Origin: Oscillospiraceae bacterium
Lineage (GTDB): Bacteria > Bacillota > Clostridia > Oscillospirales > Ruminococcaceae
Direction of reading: 5' to 3'
Assembly: GCA_030539275.1 (NCBI GenBank)
Contig: JAUNSK010000006.1
Coordinates: 62,001-126,000 of the forward strand
DNA length: 64,000 bases
Made by a program: the position numbers and the translations under genes. Under the pieces are notes generated by a model that worked only from the letters and a program-made list of their open reading frames with translations, had not been told where the DNA came from and did no database searches. Below, piece by piece: positions 1 through 9,104 of the stretch; within the stretch, counting starts at the first letter, position 1, and the number at the start of each line of letters is the position of its first letter.

Positions 1-366
1 GTTTCGTCCGAAATAATTATAGGAATCTGTACATACTACAGCATCAAAAGTATCATGAGCAAACGGCAGATCCTCAGCATCTGCATGTACAGGAATGATT
101 TCGTGTGGAGTAAGCCCCATTTCATCAAAAAAATGCTTGTTGTCGGTCGGGTTGCTCCAGAGATCGGCTGCAATTACTTTGAACCCATATTCTTTTACAA
201 GAAATACGGATGTAAGGCCCTGCCCGCTCCCGAGGTCCATAACAAGTGAGTCAGCAGGAATAAGATGATCACTGAGAAGTTCTTCTTCAAGCTTTATCGG
301 GTTTGGTCCCATTATTTTTGAACGTATAAGTTCTTTGTCGTATTTTTTACTTCTGGTATAGATCAT
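1..366 (-). CDS. Class I SAM-dependent methyltransferase, 3' part cut by window edge
   Basis: The first 122 codons of a minus-strand gene run off the left edge of the window. The glycine-rich SAM-binding motif I (MDLGSGQG) lies near residues 46-53, and the acidic end of the next strand (AADLW) follows. A GPNPIKLEEELL segment precedes motif I; I associate it with a clostridial small-molecule methyltransferase family. The ATG at 366-364 overlaps the rsgA stop codon as ATGA, so the two genes are very likely translationally coupled in one transcript. The substrate cannot be told from the fragment. Confidence 0.8.
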   Translation of the reverse strand, partial: MIYTRSKKYDKELIRSKIMGPNPIKLEEELLSDHLIPADSLVMDLGSGQGLTSVFLVKEYGFKVIAADLWSNPTDNKHFFDEMGLTPHEIIPVHADAEDLPFAHDTFDAVVCTDSYNYFGRN

Positions 367-1442
367 TTTGTATTCCTCCTCTTGTCATTATCCCTGATGT
401 ATTTTCTGACGTTTTTCATTCCGCCGATTTCTTTGAACATATTACTGAGCTTTGCGTTTTCTATAGCTTTTGAATCAAGACCATTATACTGCGCTTCTCT
501 CTTTAATCTTCTGTAATTATCGATCCTGCGTGTATCGATCACACCGTCATTAAGAGCTTTGATAACTGCACAGCCGGGTTCATTTGTATGTGTACAGTCT
601 GAAAATCTGCACTGAGTCACAAGCTCTTCGATATCAGAAAATGCCGCCTCAACATTAGCACTGGCAATGCCTAACTCTCTCATGCCCGGGGTATCTATAA
701 CAGCAGCACCGCAGGGAAGCGAGAACATTTCACGGCTTGTTGTCGTATGATGTCCCTTGTCAAGCTTTCCGGTTTCGTTTGTTTTCAGCAGTTCTTCTCC
801 TGCAAGGAGATTTATGAGAGTAGACTTTCCGACTCCTGATGAACCAACAAACGATGCTGTAATTCCGGGTTTTGCAAAAGTTAGGATTTTTTCTTTTGTC
901 CCGCTGTCAAAAGCGGATGTGACTATAACATCGCACCACTTAGCAACTCGTCTGACTTCACTGAGTTTTTCACTTGCGTCTTCACACAGATCAGATTTAG
1001 TCAGGATCACTACAGGCTGAGCACCACTGTCAAGGCCTGTCGAGATATATCTCTCAAGTCGGCTGAGATTATAGTTGTTGTTTAGTGCCATACAGATAAA
1101 TATTACATCAATGTTTGCGGCTATTACCTGTGTCTGTACATCTGTACCTGCTGCTTTGCGCATAAATATGCTTTTTCTTGAAAGAACCTTATGGATAACT
1201 GCTCTCTGAGAACCATCCGGGACCGAGACCATTACAAAATCACCGACAGCCGGATACTGAGAAAGATCAGTTGATTCATATCTCAGCTTTCCTGAGATCT
1301 CAGCAAGTATCTCACCTGATTGTGCAGCTATTCTGTACAGGCCCTTGTGCTGGGATGTTACTCTTGCCGGAGTATATTCCGGGTACATAGATGCCTCATT
1401 TTTAAAGCGCTGGGTAAAACAATAGTCGTTTATAGTATTCAA
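363..1442 (-). CDS. rsgA: Ribosome small-subunit-dependent GTPase A (RsgA)
   Basis: RsgA is a circularly permuted GTPase that helps late maturation of the 30S ribosomal subunit. The order seen is diagnostic: an N-terminal OB-fold (residues about 25-90), G4 TKSD near 147-150, G1 GSSGVGKST near 200-208, G3 DTPG further on, and a C-terminal zinc knuckle with Cys/His spacing CRFSDCTHTNEPGC near 279-292. The length of 359 aa is normal. The start is a TTG at 1442 with GGAGG about 10 nt upstream; an ATG at codon 19 falls inside the conserved N-terminus and is less likely. The stop overlaps the downstream methyltransferase start. Confidence 0.93.
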   Translation of the reverse strand: MNTINDYCFTQRFKNEASMYPEYTPARVTSQHKGLYRIAAQSGEILAEISGKLRYESTDLSQYPAVGDFVMVSVPDGSQRAVIHKVLSRKSIFMRKAAGTDVQTQVIAANIDVIFICMALNNNYNLSRLERYISTGLDSGAQPVVILTKSDLCEDASEKLSEVRRVAKWCDVIVTSAFDSGTKEKILTFAKPGITASFVGSSGVGKSTLINLLAGEELLKTNETGKLDKGHHTTTSREMFSLPCGAAVIDTPGMRELGIASANVEAAFSDIEELVTQCRFSDCTHTNEPGCAVIKALNDGVIDTRRIDNYRRLKREAQYNGLDSKAIENAKLSNMFKEIGGMKNVRKYIRDNDKRRNTK

Positions 1443-1749
1443 TTTTTATTAACCTCCGAAAATAATAAATGTAAATCTGAATATATTGGAGGTATCATCT
1501 GATATTAAATGTTTAATACCTCCGGGACTGATACTATATCCGCTGAATTTAATATATTTAACATACACTGTTCCTCCTGATTTCTAAAAATTTCAGAATG
1601 CTCTGATAAAATAATTATATCTGACCTTATAAGCTTTGTCAATTAAGGGAAAACAAAAAGACAAAAAATATAAAAAAATTACTTAAAAGCCTTTAATTTA
1701 ATAATTAAATATGTTAAAATGGTTAAATAACAAAAAATGAGGTGACATT
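1443..1749. other. Divergent intergenic region with an inverted repeat
   Basis: This AT-rich spacer separates rsgA (leftward) from the ABC exporter operon (rightward), so promoters for both should lie here. An inverted repeat, GGAGGTAT at 1488-1495 and ATACCTCC at 1516-1523, could form a hairpin in the rsgA leader or act as a protein site. No T-run follows it, so it is not a convincing terminator. No coding signal was seen. Confidence 0.4.
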
Positions 1750-2793
1750 ATGGAACAAATAATCGAAATTAAGAACATCACAAAGGAATTCAAGGTCCTT
1801 AACCGACGTGAAGGCCTCAGTGGAAGTATCAGAGATCTGTTTTCAAGAAACTACAGCGCAGTGAAGGCGGTTGACAACATTTCTATGAGCATTTCACAGG
1901 GTGAGATCGTTGGTTATCTCGGACCTAACGGCGCCGGAAAATCAACAACTATAAAAATGATGACCGGCGTTCTTGAACCAACATCAGGTACTATACTTGT
2001 TAATGGTCATGTTCCGTATAAAAACAGGACGCAGAATGCGCAGGAGATAGGTGTTGTATTCGGACAGCGTTCACAGCTGTGGTGGGCACTTCCGCTTATC
2101 GAATCATTCAGGATCCTTAAGGACATTTATCAGATAAGTGATGATGATTACAACGGTATGCTTGAGTTTTACAAGTCACTTGTTGATATTGAACCTCTGC
2201 TGCATAAAACAGTAAGACAAATGTCGCTTGGGCAGAGAACACTCAGCGATATACTGGCAGCTTTTCTGCATAACCCAAAGGTTGTTTTCCTTGATGAACC
2301 TACTATCGGGCTTGATGTATCGATGAAGAGCAAGATACGCGTCCTTATTCAGGCACTTAATCAGAAGAAAAATACAACTGTAATACTCACAACTCATGAT
2401 ATGGGTGATGTTGATGCACTCTGCAGACGAATTGTTATTATTGATAAAGGAAAAATGCTCTATGATAACGATATTGAGCACTTAAGAGGCTTCTTTGGTT
2501 CATATATTACTCTCAAAGTCAGACTTTCTGATGTACCGGATGATGCAGATGCTGAAACTATGAAAAAAGAGGCGTCAAAACTTGAAGCTGAGCTTGAACA
2601 GAAGTTTTCAGATGATAAAAATCTTTCAGTCGGTGCCGACGAAGAGTGGCTGAGTATACTGATAGACAGAGATAAGCTTCAGATCATGGATGTTCTCAAC
2701 TTTATTCAGAGTAAACACAGTATAAAGGACATGAAACAGAATGAAATATCAACCGAAACGGTTATAAGGAAGATATATGAGGAGGGTGTGTAA
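1750..2793 (+). CDS. ABC-2 type transporter ATP-binding protein
   Basis: This is the ATPase subunit of an exporter. Walker A (GPNGAGKST) is at residues 58-66, a signature-like MSLGQRT near 158, Walker B (VVFLDEP) near 178-184, and an H-loop (TTHD) follows. The N-terminus has the extended form seen with PF06182-type permeases. A C-terminal extension of about 90 residues is probably regulatory. The GAGGTGAC ribosome binding site precedes the ATG. The stop codon overlaps the next start as TAATG, so this and the following two permeases form one operon. The substrate is unknown; the family exports small molecules or peptides. Confidence 0.9.
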   Translation: MEQIIEIKNITKEFKVLNRREGLSGSIRDLFSRNYSAVKAVDNISMSISQGEIVGYLGPNGAGKSTTIKMMTGVLEPTSGTILVNGHVPYKNRTQNAQEIGVVFGQRSQLWWALPLIESFRILKDIYQISDDDYNGMLEFYKSLVDIEPLLHKTVRQMSLGQRTLSDILAAFLHNPKVVFLDEPTIGLDVSMKSKIRVLIQALNQKKNTTVILTTHDMGDVDALCRRIVIIDKGKMLYDNDIEHLRGFFGSYITLKVRLSDVPDDADAETMKKEASKLEAELEQKFSDDKNLSVGADEEWLSILIDRDKLQIMDVLNFIQSKHSIKDMKQNEISTETVIRKIYEEGV

Positions 2794-3596
2794 TGAAACT
2801 GAAAAAGTATTTCACTCTTACCAAGGCAGGAATTATGGAATCACTCCATTTCAGGATAAGTTCGCTCGTTCTTCTGGCCGGTAATCTTATATATCTTGTT
2901 ATTATATATTTTCTCTGGAAGGCTATATATGCGTCAGCCGGTACTGAAGAAGTCAGCGGTATGACATTTTCTGATACGCTTATCTATCTTGTTCTTGCAA
3001 GTTCAATTTTTACATTTATGGAAATGTATCTGGTGTGGCAGATGGGGCGTGATATTCAGACCGGGAAGATCGTTCTCGATCTTATAAAGCCTATGCATTA
3101 CAGGAACTTTGAATTCTGGTCACTGTCAGGAAATGTTGTTATGTCATTTATCATGACATTTATTCCTACTTTCATAATAATTGATATAATAACACACGGC
3201 AGGATCCATCTCGGATTTAATCTGCTTTTTTTCCTTTTGTCCGTTGTCATGGGTATAATAATTAACTTTAATATTGATTTTTTTATAGGAACAGTTTGTC
3301 TGTACACCCAGTCGATATGGGGGATCAACATTATGAAGGAAGTAATCGTTCTATTGTTGTCAGGTGCAACTATTCCTATAGCATTTTTCCCTGAGCCGCT
3401 CAAAACCATAGTATCTTATCTGCCGTTTCAGTCTATATACAATGCGCCGCTGACTATCCTTATTGAAAATGATATGCCTGCGTCAAAGCTTGCTGCTATA
3501 CTTCTTACACAGCTTTTCTGGGTGTGCGCAGTATCAGTTATCAGCAAACTATTCTGGCACAGATCACTTAAAATCATTACAGTGAACGGAGGCTGA
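2793..3596 (+). CDS. ABC-2 family transporter permease (PF06182-like), first subunit
   Basis: This 267-aa integral membrane protein has about six hydrophobic segments, the first near residues 20-45. An amphipathic stretch around residues 85-105 (GRDIQTGKIVLDLIKPMHYR) is the conserved cytoplasmic motif of PF06182 permeases. Its start overlaps the ATPase stop by one base, which implies coupled translation and subunit partnership. It probably forms a heterodimeric channel with the next gene. I see no clue to the cargo. Confidence 0.85.
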   Translation: MKLKKYFTLTKAGIMESLHFRISSLVLLAGNLIYLVIIYFLWKAIYASAGTEEVSGMTFSDTLIYLVLASSIFTFMEMYLVWQMGRDIQTGKIVLDLIKPMHYRNFEFWSLSGNVVMSFIMTFIPTFIIIDIITHGRIHLGFNLLFFLLSVVMGIIINFNIDFFIGTVCLYTQSIWGINIMKEVIVLLLSGATIPIAFFPEPLKTIVSYLPFQSIYNAPLTILIENDMPASKLAAILLTQLFWVCAVSVISKLFWHRSLKIITVNGG

Positions 3597-3604
3597 TATG
3601 TAAT

Positions 3605-4408
3605 ATGAAAAAGAAAAATGCAGGCTTTTATCTGAAAATATACGGAAAAATTCTGGCCCAGGATCTTAAGAGCAAAATGAGCTACCGTGCTGATTTTATT
3701 ATATCAACGATAGGTATGATCTTCACCAATATATCGGGATTTATTTCGTTCTGGATTCTTTTTAAAAACTTTCCTTCAATAGCAGGCTGGAGCTATCATG
3801 AAATGCTGTTTTTATATGGTTTCTCACTGGTTGCTCTTACTCCGGTACAGTGTCTGTTCGACAACAACTGGAATCTGCGGGGATATGTATATTCGGGTGA
3901 TTTTATAAAGTACTGTTTCAGACCGATAAATATCTTCTTTTACTATATGTCAGAAGTATTTGATATCAAGGGACTCGGACAGCTTGCTTTCGGACTGGGA
4001 ACGATCATTTACTCCTGGAACAGGATGGGCCTTGATGTCAGTGTACTGATCATTTTAAAAATGATACTGTTTCTTATCACAGCATCTCTGTTTATGATAG
4101 CACTGATGAATCTGGCGGCATCCACATGTTTCTGGATGATCAACACAGGATATGTAATGGTTATTGCTTTCAAGTTCAAGGATTATTCAAGATATCCCGG
4201 TACAATATTTAACCCGGTATTCAGGTTCATTTTCACATTTATTATACCTATAACATTTATCGCATATTATCCGAGTCTTGTTATTCTTCGACCTGATGCA
4301 GTTCCGGCTTTATCCTGGCTGTCTCCGGTTATCGGATGCCTGTTTTTCTACTTAAGCTATAAGGTATGGATGAAGGGAGCAACGGGCTATAACGGAACAG
4401 GATCATAA
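3605..4408 (+). CDS. ABC-2 family transporter permease (PF06182-like), second subunit
   Basis: This 267-aa protein has six predicted membrane spans and the same architecture as its upstream neighbour. A related cytoplasmic motif (YVYSGDFIKYCFRPINIFF) lies near residues 97-115. It follows the first permease after only 8 bases, with the ribosome binding site inside that gene's end. The two permeases and one ATPase match the usual ABC-2 stoichiometry. A clear intrinsic terminator follows, closing the operon. Confidence 0.85.
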   Translation: MKKKNAGFYLKIYGKILAQDLKSKMSYRADFIISTIGMIFTNISGFISFWILFKNFPSIAGWSYHEMLFLYGFSLVALTPVQCLFDNNWNLRGYVYSGDFIKYCFRPINIFFYYMSEVFDIKGLGQLAFGLGTIIYSWNRMGLDVSVLIILKMILFLITASLFMIALMNLAASTCFWMINTGYVMVIAFKFKDYSRYPGTIFNPVFRFIFTFIIPITFIAYYPSLVILRPDAVPALSWLSPVIGCLFFYLSYKVWMKGATGYNGTGS

Positions 4409-4440
4409 TGGTTATACATATAATAACTATATTTTAATAA

Positions 4441-4478
4441 AATCGCCGTATAAGTTTTCTTGTACGGCGATTATTATA
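4441..4478 (+). terminator. Intrinsic terminator of ABC-2 operon
   Basis: AATCGCCGTA pairs with TACGGCGATT across an 11-nt AT-rich loop, followed by a TA-rich tail. It sits 33 bases after the last permease gene. Confidence 0.8.
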
Positions 4479-4814
4479 TTTACTCAGTATATTTAATAGC
4501 CGCCTTGCCACCTGAGAGTCTTGTTTATTCACATCCTGTTGTATTTGTTATCAAAATACAGCAACTTTTTTAATTACTTTTGTTAAAAATTACTTGCGTT
4601 TGAAATAATGTTATAATATAATAAAATTATATCATCATTGTCAGAAATACAATATTAAGTATATTACCTTAAGTCTTTGTGTAGTTTTTTAAGATTATTT
4701 CAGTGAATACATAACTCTATACAAATCATTTCTGTTAATAGTTTTCTTTATATTTTGTTGCTTGTCGGCAGAGGGAGGCGATGAGGGAGTTAAAGAGGCT
4801 GTACTAAAAACTGA
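4479..4814. other. AT-rich intergenic region, no gene seen
   Basis: About 340 bases of AT-rich sequence precede the peptidase gene. I found no convincing coding signal or RNA structure. Purine-rich tracts near 4770-4800 resemble ribosome binding sites but no plausible gene follows them. Confidence 0.4.
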
Positions 4815-4847
4815 TTGTGTTATAGAACAGTTAACAAAATCATACTG

Positions 4848-4883
4848 AAAGGATGTGAAGATACAGAGAACTGTATCGAAATA
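4848..4883 (+). promoter_or_regulatory. Strong ribosome binding site separated from the ATG by a small hairpin
   Basis: AAAGGATGTGAAG (4848-4860) is too far from the ATG at 4884 for normal initiation. Between them ATACAG-AGAA-CTGTAT (4861-4876) can fold into a six-pair tetraloop hairpin that would shorten the effective distance. Whether initiation really uses this arrangement is an inference. Confidence 0.35.
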
Positions 4884-7808
4884 ATGAAAAACAAACTTAT
4901 TAATAAGCTGTTTTCAAGTATACTCGCTGTATCTGTTGTAATCGCAGGTATGCCGCTGCCTGCCGGTACTGCAACGTTAGCGGAAAATACAAACACGCAG
5001 CCGGAGAAATCAGACAGCATATTGGTTAAAGAGAAGAACTATGAGTCCGGCGTTTTGGCAGAAAAGTGGGTCGATAAGAATGAAAATGAATTTGTTCCGG
5101 ATCTTGTTCCTGAATATGGTGACTGCTTTGGCTTCATTCCGGAAAAATACGATCTTAGAGACTACAACCGGGTGCCGGATAAAATAAGAGATCAGGGAAG
5201 TACCGGTTCCTGCTGGGCACATGCGGGATTGTGCAGCGTAGAAAGCAGTATGATCACTAAAGGGCTATGCGGTACAGATATTGATTTGTCTGAAGCACAT
5301 CTTGCATACTTTACATACTGCAGGTATAGTGAGGATCCTGAAGACGTGTTTTATCATCTTGGAGACAATATGGGAATAAATAAAGGATATAACGCAGCAG
5401 GTAATCCAAAAACTGTACTTTATTCTCTTATATGCGGGATAGGTCCTGCCCTGGAAACCGAAGAGAATTACATAACATTCAAGCCCGAATTTGATGAAGA
5501 TCAGAGATATAATTCTGTTGCAGCAGTTAAAAATTTTCAAGAATACTCTTCATATGATACTACGGCAATAAAATCTGCCATTATGGAGTACGGTGCAGTA
5601 ACCCTGGGATTAGGTCTGCCTATTTCAAAGCATAGTGCAGCAATATATAATCCTGCAATCAATCACGAAGGCCATGAAGTTGCGGTCATTGGCTGGGATG
5701 ATAATTACCAGAAGGAAAACTTCAGTTCAGTTCCTGAAAACCAGCCGCCGGAAGACGGAGCCTGGCTGTGCCGCAACAGCTGGGGCGATAACGCCAACGA
5801 TAACGGATACTTCTGGCTATCGTACAATAACGCTGACATGTATAATATCAGTTCCTTTGAAATGGAGGAAAAAGATTATGAACAGATCTATCAGTATGAT
5901 CTTGAATACAGCATGGCTTTTCTTCCCTCACAAACAACACAGGGAACAGTAATCGGCAACGTATTTACTGCTGACAGTAACGAAGCAATAAATGCAGTGT
6001 CTTTTATTACACTGGCAGCTGATACTCCCTATACAATAATCATTCGTTCTGATGTTGAAAAAGGAAAGCCTGTAAGCGGTAATGTGTTATTAGTACAGGA
6101 TGGTTTTTCACAATATACCGGATATCACAAAACAGATCTGGATAAGCAGATATTTATTGAGAAAGGAACCACATTTTCTGTTTCTATTATGCTTTCCAAA
6201 GGACGTGATCTGGGCCCGGCTGCTTTAAATCGCAATATCGGATTCGACAATTCCTTTTTTGGCCATTTTAATCTGAATGATCCGGATCTGAATTCCTCCA
6301 ATACAATATGGCGCGACGATGCCGATAATATGGCAGCCTGCGTAAAAGCATTTTCAAATAATGGGATACCTGTCAATTCTGATATTTTTCCCGATGCGGA
6401 TTTCAGAAAATATCTCAGCAGTAATGCCGATACAGACTCAGATGGAATATTAAGTGACGAAGAATGTGCAGCCGTTACTCAGATCGATCTGAAATCATAT
6501 TCAGTGTATTCACTAAAAGGCATTGAATACTTTACAGAACTCACAAGCCTTAAAATCAGCGGACAGCATATTGTAAGCCTTGATCTTTCCGGAAACACAA
6601 AGCTCACAAAAGAAAATGTAAGCTCATATATGTGTTTGAGAGATTATGAAGAAGAATTTGAATGTTCTGAGCTGGATCAGCTTGGCATCGACACTGCAAA
6701 GATCACAAATCTCACAAATGCTTATATTGAAAACGGGAAACTATCACCGATGATCGAAGAACCCGGAATTATATCGTATCGTTATGACTGCGGCAGCGAC
6801 ATCTCAGTCTTTATTCAGATAAATATGAAAAAAGGCGTTACTCATAATAAATATTACTCATATGCACTAAGAGGAGCTGCAAGTGAGGAATGGCACTGGG
6901 TAAAATGTCATGACTGCGGATATTTATCTCAGAGCGATCATGCATTTGAGGATCACACATCGGAGGACGGAGTATTCAAGACAAAGAGGTGCACATTATG
7001 CGGATGGATAACTCCGCTGGCTTCTCATTTTGATGTTGACCACGATGCTGAGAGCTGTCAGGTATGCAAGCATATCAATGGTGATGGATCAGCGCATTCA
7101 TATGGTGACTGGAAACCGTACAGCAACAACGATATCAAGCCGTGCCATTACCAGGAATGTTTTATATGCGGACTTAAGGAATATGCCGGACATGAATTCG
7201 GAGAGTATACAGACAACGGTGACGGGACACACAGCAGAACCTGTAAAGTGTGCGGGTATGTTGAAAATGCAGAACATGATATGGATCAACCAGTTGAAAA
7301 AGATAGAAATTTTCATACGGTAAAGTGTACGAAATGCTCATGTTCAGAAGAAGTTCAACATAATTGGGTGCCTGTACAAACAGCTTTCCCTCGTGAAGGC
7401 AAGCATTTTAAAAAATGTGCAGACTGCATGGCTGGTCTTTATTTAGAACCTCACAGTGTAGAATATGTTGAAACCGAAAACGGAAAGCACAGGCATATCT
7501 GCACATTCTGCAAAGAAACATTATGGGATGAACATTATTATTGTTATATAGATGATGTACTCCACTGTTCAGATGAGCCTATGGTAACTGACGATCCTGA
7601 TGAGCATTTAACTCACGCTGCTCCCGTATTTATAGCCGGTGATGTGAACAACGACGGCAGGATCAATGTATCCGATGTTGTATTGTTTAACAGATATTTT
7701 CTTGGGACAACAACGCTTGCTTCATGGAATAATGCCGATCTGAATGAAGACGATAGCATTAATATCTATGATATTGTGATGCTGAAAAATCAGTTATTGC
7801 AAACTTAA
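4884..7808 (+). CDS. Secreted C1-family (papain-like) cysteine peptidase with C-terminal dockerin
   Basis: The 974-aa exported protein starts with a signal peptide (MKNKLINKLFSS..., hydrophobic core to about residue 33). The papain fold shows the oxyanion Gln and catalytic Cys110 (QGSTGSCWAH), His264 (EGHEVAVIGW) and Asn298 (CRNSWGD). Next comes a region beginning FPDADFRKYL with a short leucine-rich segment (about 495-575). Then four or five Cys-x-x-Cys/His-rich repeats (about 665-890) could bind metal. A type I dockerin with two calcium loops (DVNNDGRINVSD, DLNEDDSINIYD) spans about 918-973. The dockerin implies cohesin docking in a cellulosome. An upstream TTG at 4815 would add 23 residues, but the signal peptide favours the ATG at 4884. 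Confidence 0.88.
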   Translation: MKNKLINKLFSSILAVSVVIAGMPLPAGTATLAENTNTQPEKSDSILVKEKNYESGVLAEKWVDKNENEFVPDLVPEYGDCFGFIPEKYDLRDYNRVPDKIRDQGSTGSCWAHAGLCSVESSMITKGLCGTDIDLSEAHLAYFTYCRYSEDPEDVFYHLGDNMGINKGYNAAGNPKTVLYSLICGIGPALETEENYITFKPEFDEDQRYNSVAAVKNFQEYSSYDTTAIKSAIMEYGAVTLGLGLPISKHSAAIYNPAINHEGHEVAVIGWDDNYQKENFSSVPENQPPEDGAWLCRNSWGDNANDNGYFWLSYNNADMYNISSFEMEEKDYEQIYQYDLEYSMAFLPSQTTQGTVIGNVFTADSNEAINAVSFITLAADTPYTIIIRSDVEKGKPVSGNVLLVQDGFSQYTGYHKTDLDKQIFIEKGTTFSVSIMLSKGRDLGPAALNRNIGFDNSFFGHFNLNDPDLNSSNTIWRDDADNMAACVKAFSNNGIPVNSDIFPDADFRKYLSSNADTDSDGILSDEECAAVTQIDLKSYSVYSLKGIEYFTELTSLKISGQHIVSLDLSGNTKLTKENVSSYMCLRDYEEEFECSELDQLGIDTAKITNLTNAYIENGKLSPMIEEPGIISYRYDCGSDISVFIQINMKKGVTHNKYYSYALRGAASEEWHWVKCHDCGYLSQSDHAFEDHTSEDGVFKTKRCTLCGWITPLASHFDVDHDAESCQVCKHINGDGSAHSYGDWKPYSNNDIKPCHYQECFICGLKEYAGHEFGEYTDNGDGTHSRTCKVCGYVENAEHDMDQPVEKDRNFHTVKCTKCSCSEEVQHNWVPVQTAFPREGKHFKKCADCMAGLYLEPHSVEYVETENGKHRHICTFCKETLWDEHYYCYIDDVLHCSDEPMVTDDPDEHLTHAAPVFIAGDVNNDGRINVSDVVLFNRYFLGTTTLASWNNADLNEDDSINIYDIVMLKNQLLQT

Positions 7809-7987
7809 ATTTCAGGAGCAGGGGCTCCTCAGCACCTGATGAGGTGAATGTCAAGTCCTTTTTTCGATTTGTATGGCCCATAGCGTATCCGCCTTTACAT
7901 ACCTGCGAAAAAGAGGTATAATAAACAAAAGTCAACGATATATCGGAATATGCAGGAAACGTGAATTATGAACTCGGAGATGAATAC

Positions 7988-8124
7988 ATGCTCAGACTAA
8001 GACCATATCGGAGAAATGACAGCAAACATATAAAGCAGTCAGTTTTACCGAAAATGGCAGGAATACGATTTATGATTTATGCGGTGAGAAATGGAAAAGC
8101 ATAGAAATGGAGATATGTCGGTAG
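7988..8124 (+). pseudogene. Relic of a GNAT acetyltransferase gene: both ends present, middle missing
   Basis: The first frame reads MLRLRPYRRNDSKHI, which fits the start of a clostridial GNAT protein. After a shift of frame at about 8033 the text reads VSFTENGRNTIYDLCGEKW followed by KSIEMEI, which fits the C-terminal strand of the same family. The middle, more than 100 residues including the acetyl-CoA loop, is absent. The recognition is from memory of the family, not from an alignment. It lies next to an accessory-looking block. Confidence 0.45.
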
Positions 8125-8305
8125 ATCCCGGTTTTTTGAGCTGATAAAACTGAATATTTACAAAGGAGTAAGGCTAAATAGTTTGGCTGTTTATTTCTCG
8201 CCCAAAGGAGTATTCTATGAGGGAACAAACCATTCGCAAATCGCCTTAACATGGGACTTTACAGTTATATACGAAATGGCGAAAGCGTGGAGAAAAGCTC
8301 ACTGA
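8111..8305 (+). other. Unassigned coding-like remnant
   Basis: A 64-codon open stretch has no start codon but protein-like composition (for example SPKGVFYEGTNHSQIALTWD). I do not recognise it. It overlaps the end of the GNAT relic in another frame and ends before a terminator. It may be another decayed gene fragment, or chance. Confidence 0.2.
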
Positions 8306-8380
8306 GCGTATCTCCGGCAAAGTCAATGGCAAGACATCACCATGAGGATTTGCATTGACGTTGGATAAACAATAACAAAT

Positions 8381-8435
8381 AAGCTCACCTCGGTAGTGCT
8401 TCCTGAAAGCATAAAACGCGGTGAGCTTTTCTATT
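8381..8435. terminator. Stem-loop terminator at the end of the redox operon
   Basis: AAGCTCACC (8381-8389) pairs with GGTGAGCTT (8420-8428). A T-rich tail follows on the plus strand and an A-rich stretch precedes it, so it could act in both directions. It would terminate the leftward operon ending at 8439. Confidence 0.65.
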
Positions 8436-8438
8436 TTA

Positions 8439-9104
8439 TTACACCGCTTTTCCGGTAAAGTATCCGATACATCCGAACATAACCGTCATAGCGGTATAAT
8501 CTATAATATACAGCAAAGTGCTTTTACTGAAATCATAAAAGACAAATTGCGTTTTAAGAAACATATAATCAATAATTCCGTAGCCGATAAATCTATATAG
8601 TCCATATAGCGAGATGAGAATAACCGATATGCGAGAAATAATTGACGGTATTCTCATTGGAGTTTTTGAATATGCCTGAAATCTGCTAATCATCATATTC
8701 CAGTGCATACCTGTATGAAATCCCATAAGGACAAAACCCCAGTATGATGCTATCAAATGAAGTAGTCGTGCCGATTGCTGACCAAAGTTAATATGCAGGA
8801 ATGAAAAAACATAACCTGACATAACGATTCCGCTGCACATAAGCACAAGCATTACAATAAGCAAAAGAATATCGGTAACAGCTCCAATGACGCGCAAAGC
8901 ATTATATTTCCCTTTGAATATAGTTTTATGCCATGATAGATTCAATATGTGATGTAACATGAAAATAAGCAGCATTGCAACGCCGAGCCATTCATGCAGG
9001 CACTTGCCAATCAACGAATACGTCATCAAAAGCGGTAAAAGCATAAGCATTGCTATATCAGCAGCGGTTTTTATTCTTTTCTTAACCGACATGGCTTTAT
9101 TCAT
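8439..9104 (-). CDS. DUF4405-type multi-helix membrane protein, possible heme-binding electron carrier
   Basis: The 221-aa protein has six hydrophobic segments with histidines placed inside them (HEWLGV, HHILNLSWH, LLHLIASYW, GFHTGMHW). This resembles the DUF4405/cytochrome b561-like pattern, in which histidine pairs hold heme. It is the last gene of the redox operon and its start overlaps the flavodoxin gene's end by 8 bases. A plausible role is passing electrons across the membrane to or from the exported flavodoxin-like partner. The heme binding is an inference from the histidines. Confidence 0.65.
   Translation of the reverse strand: MNKAMSVKKRIKTAADIAMLMLLPLLMTYSLIGKCLHEWLGVAMLLIFMLHHILNLSWHKTIFKGKYNALRVIGAVTDILLLIVMLVLMCSGIVMSGYVFSFLHINFGQQSARLLHLIASYWGFVLMGFHTGMHWNMMISRFQAYSKTPMRIPSIISRISVILISLYGLYRFIGYGIIDYMFLKTQFVFYDFSKSTLLYIIDYTAMTVMFGCIGYFTGKAV

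Noticed and set aside
757-1020. An 87-aa rightward open frame inside rsgA
   Set aside because: It lies entirely within the conserved GTPase coding sequence on the opposite strand.
1488-1523. Inverted repeat upstream of rsgA as a riboswitch or T-box
   Set aside because: Only one stem with a 20-base AT-rich loop is visible and there is no specifier or antiterminator structure.
5010-5540. Leftward open frames within the cysteine peptidase gene
   Set aside because: They are antisense shadows of the peptidase domain, with no start signals.
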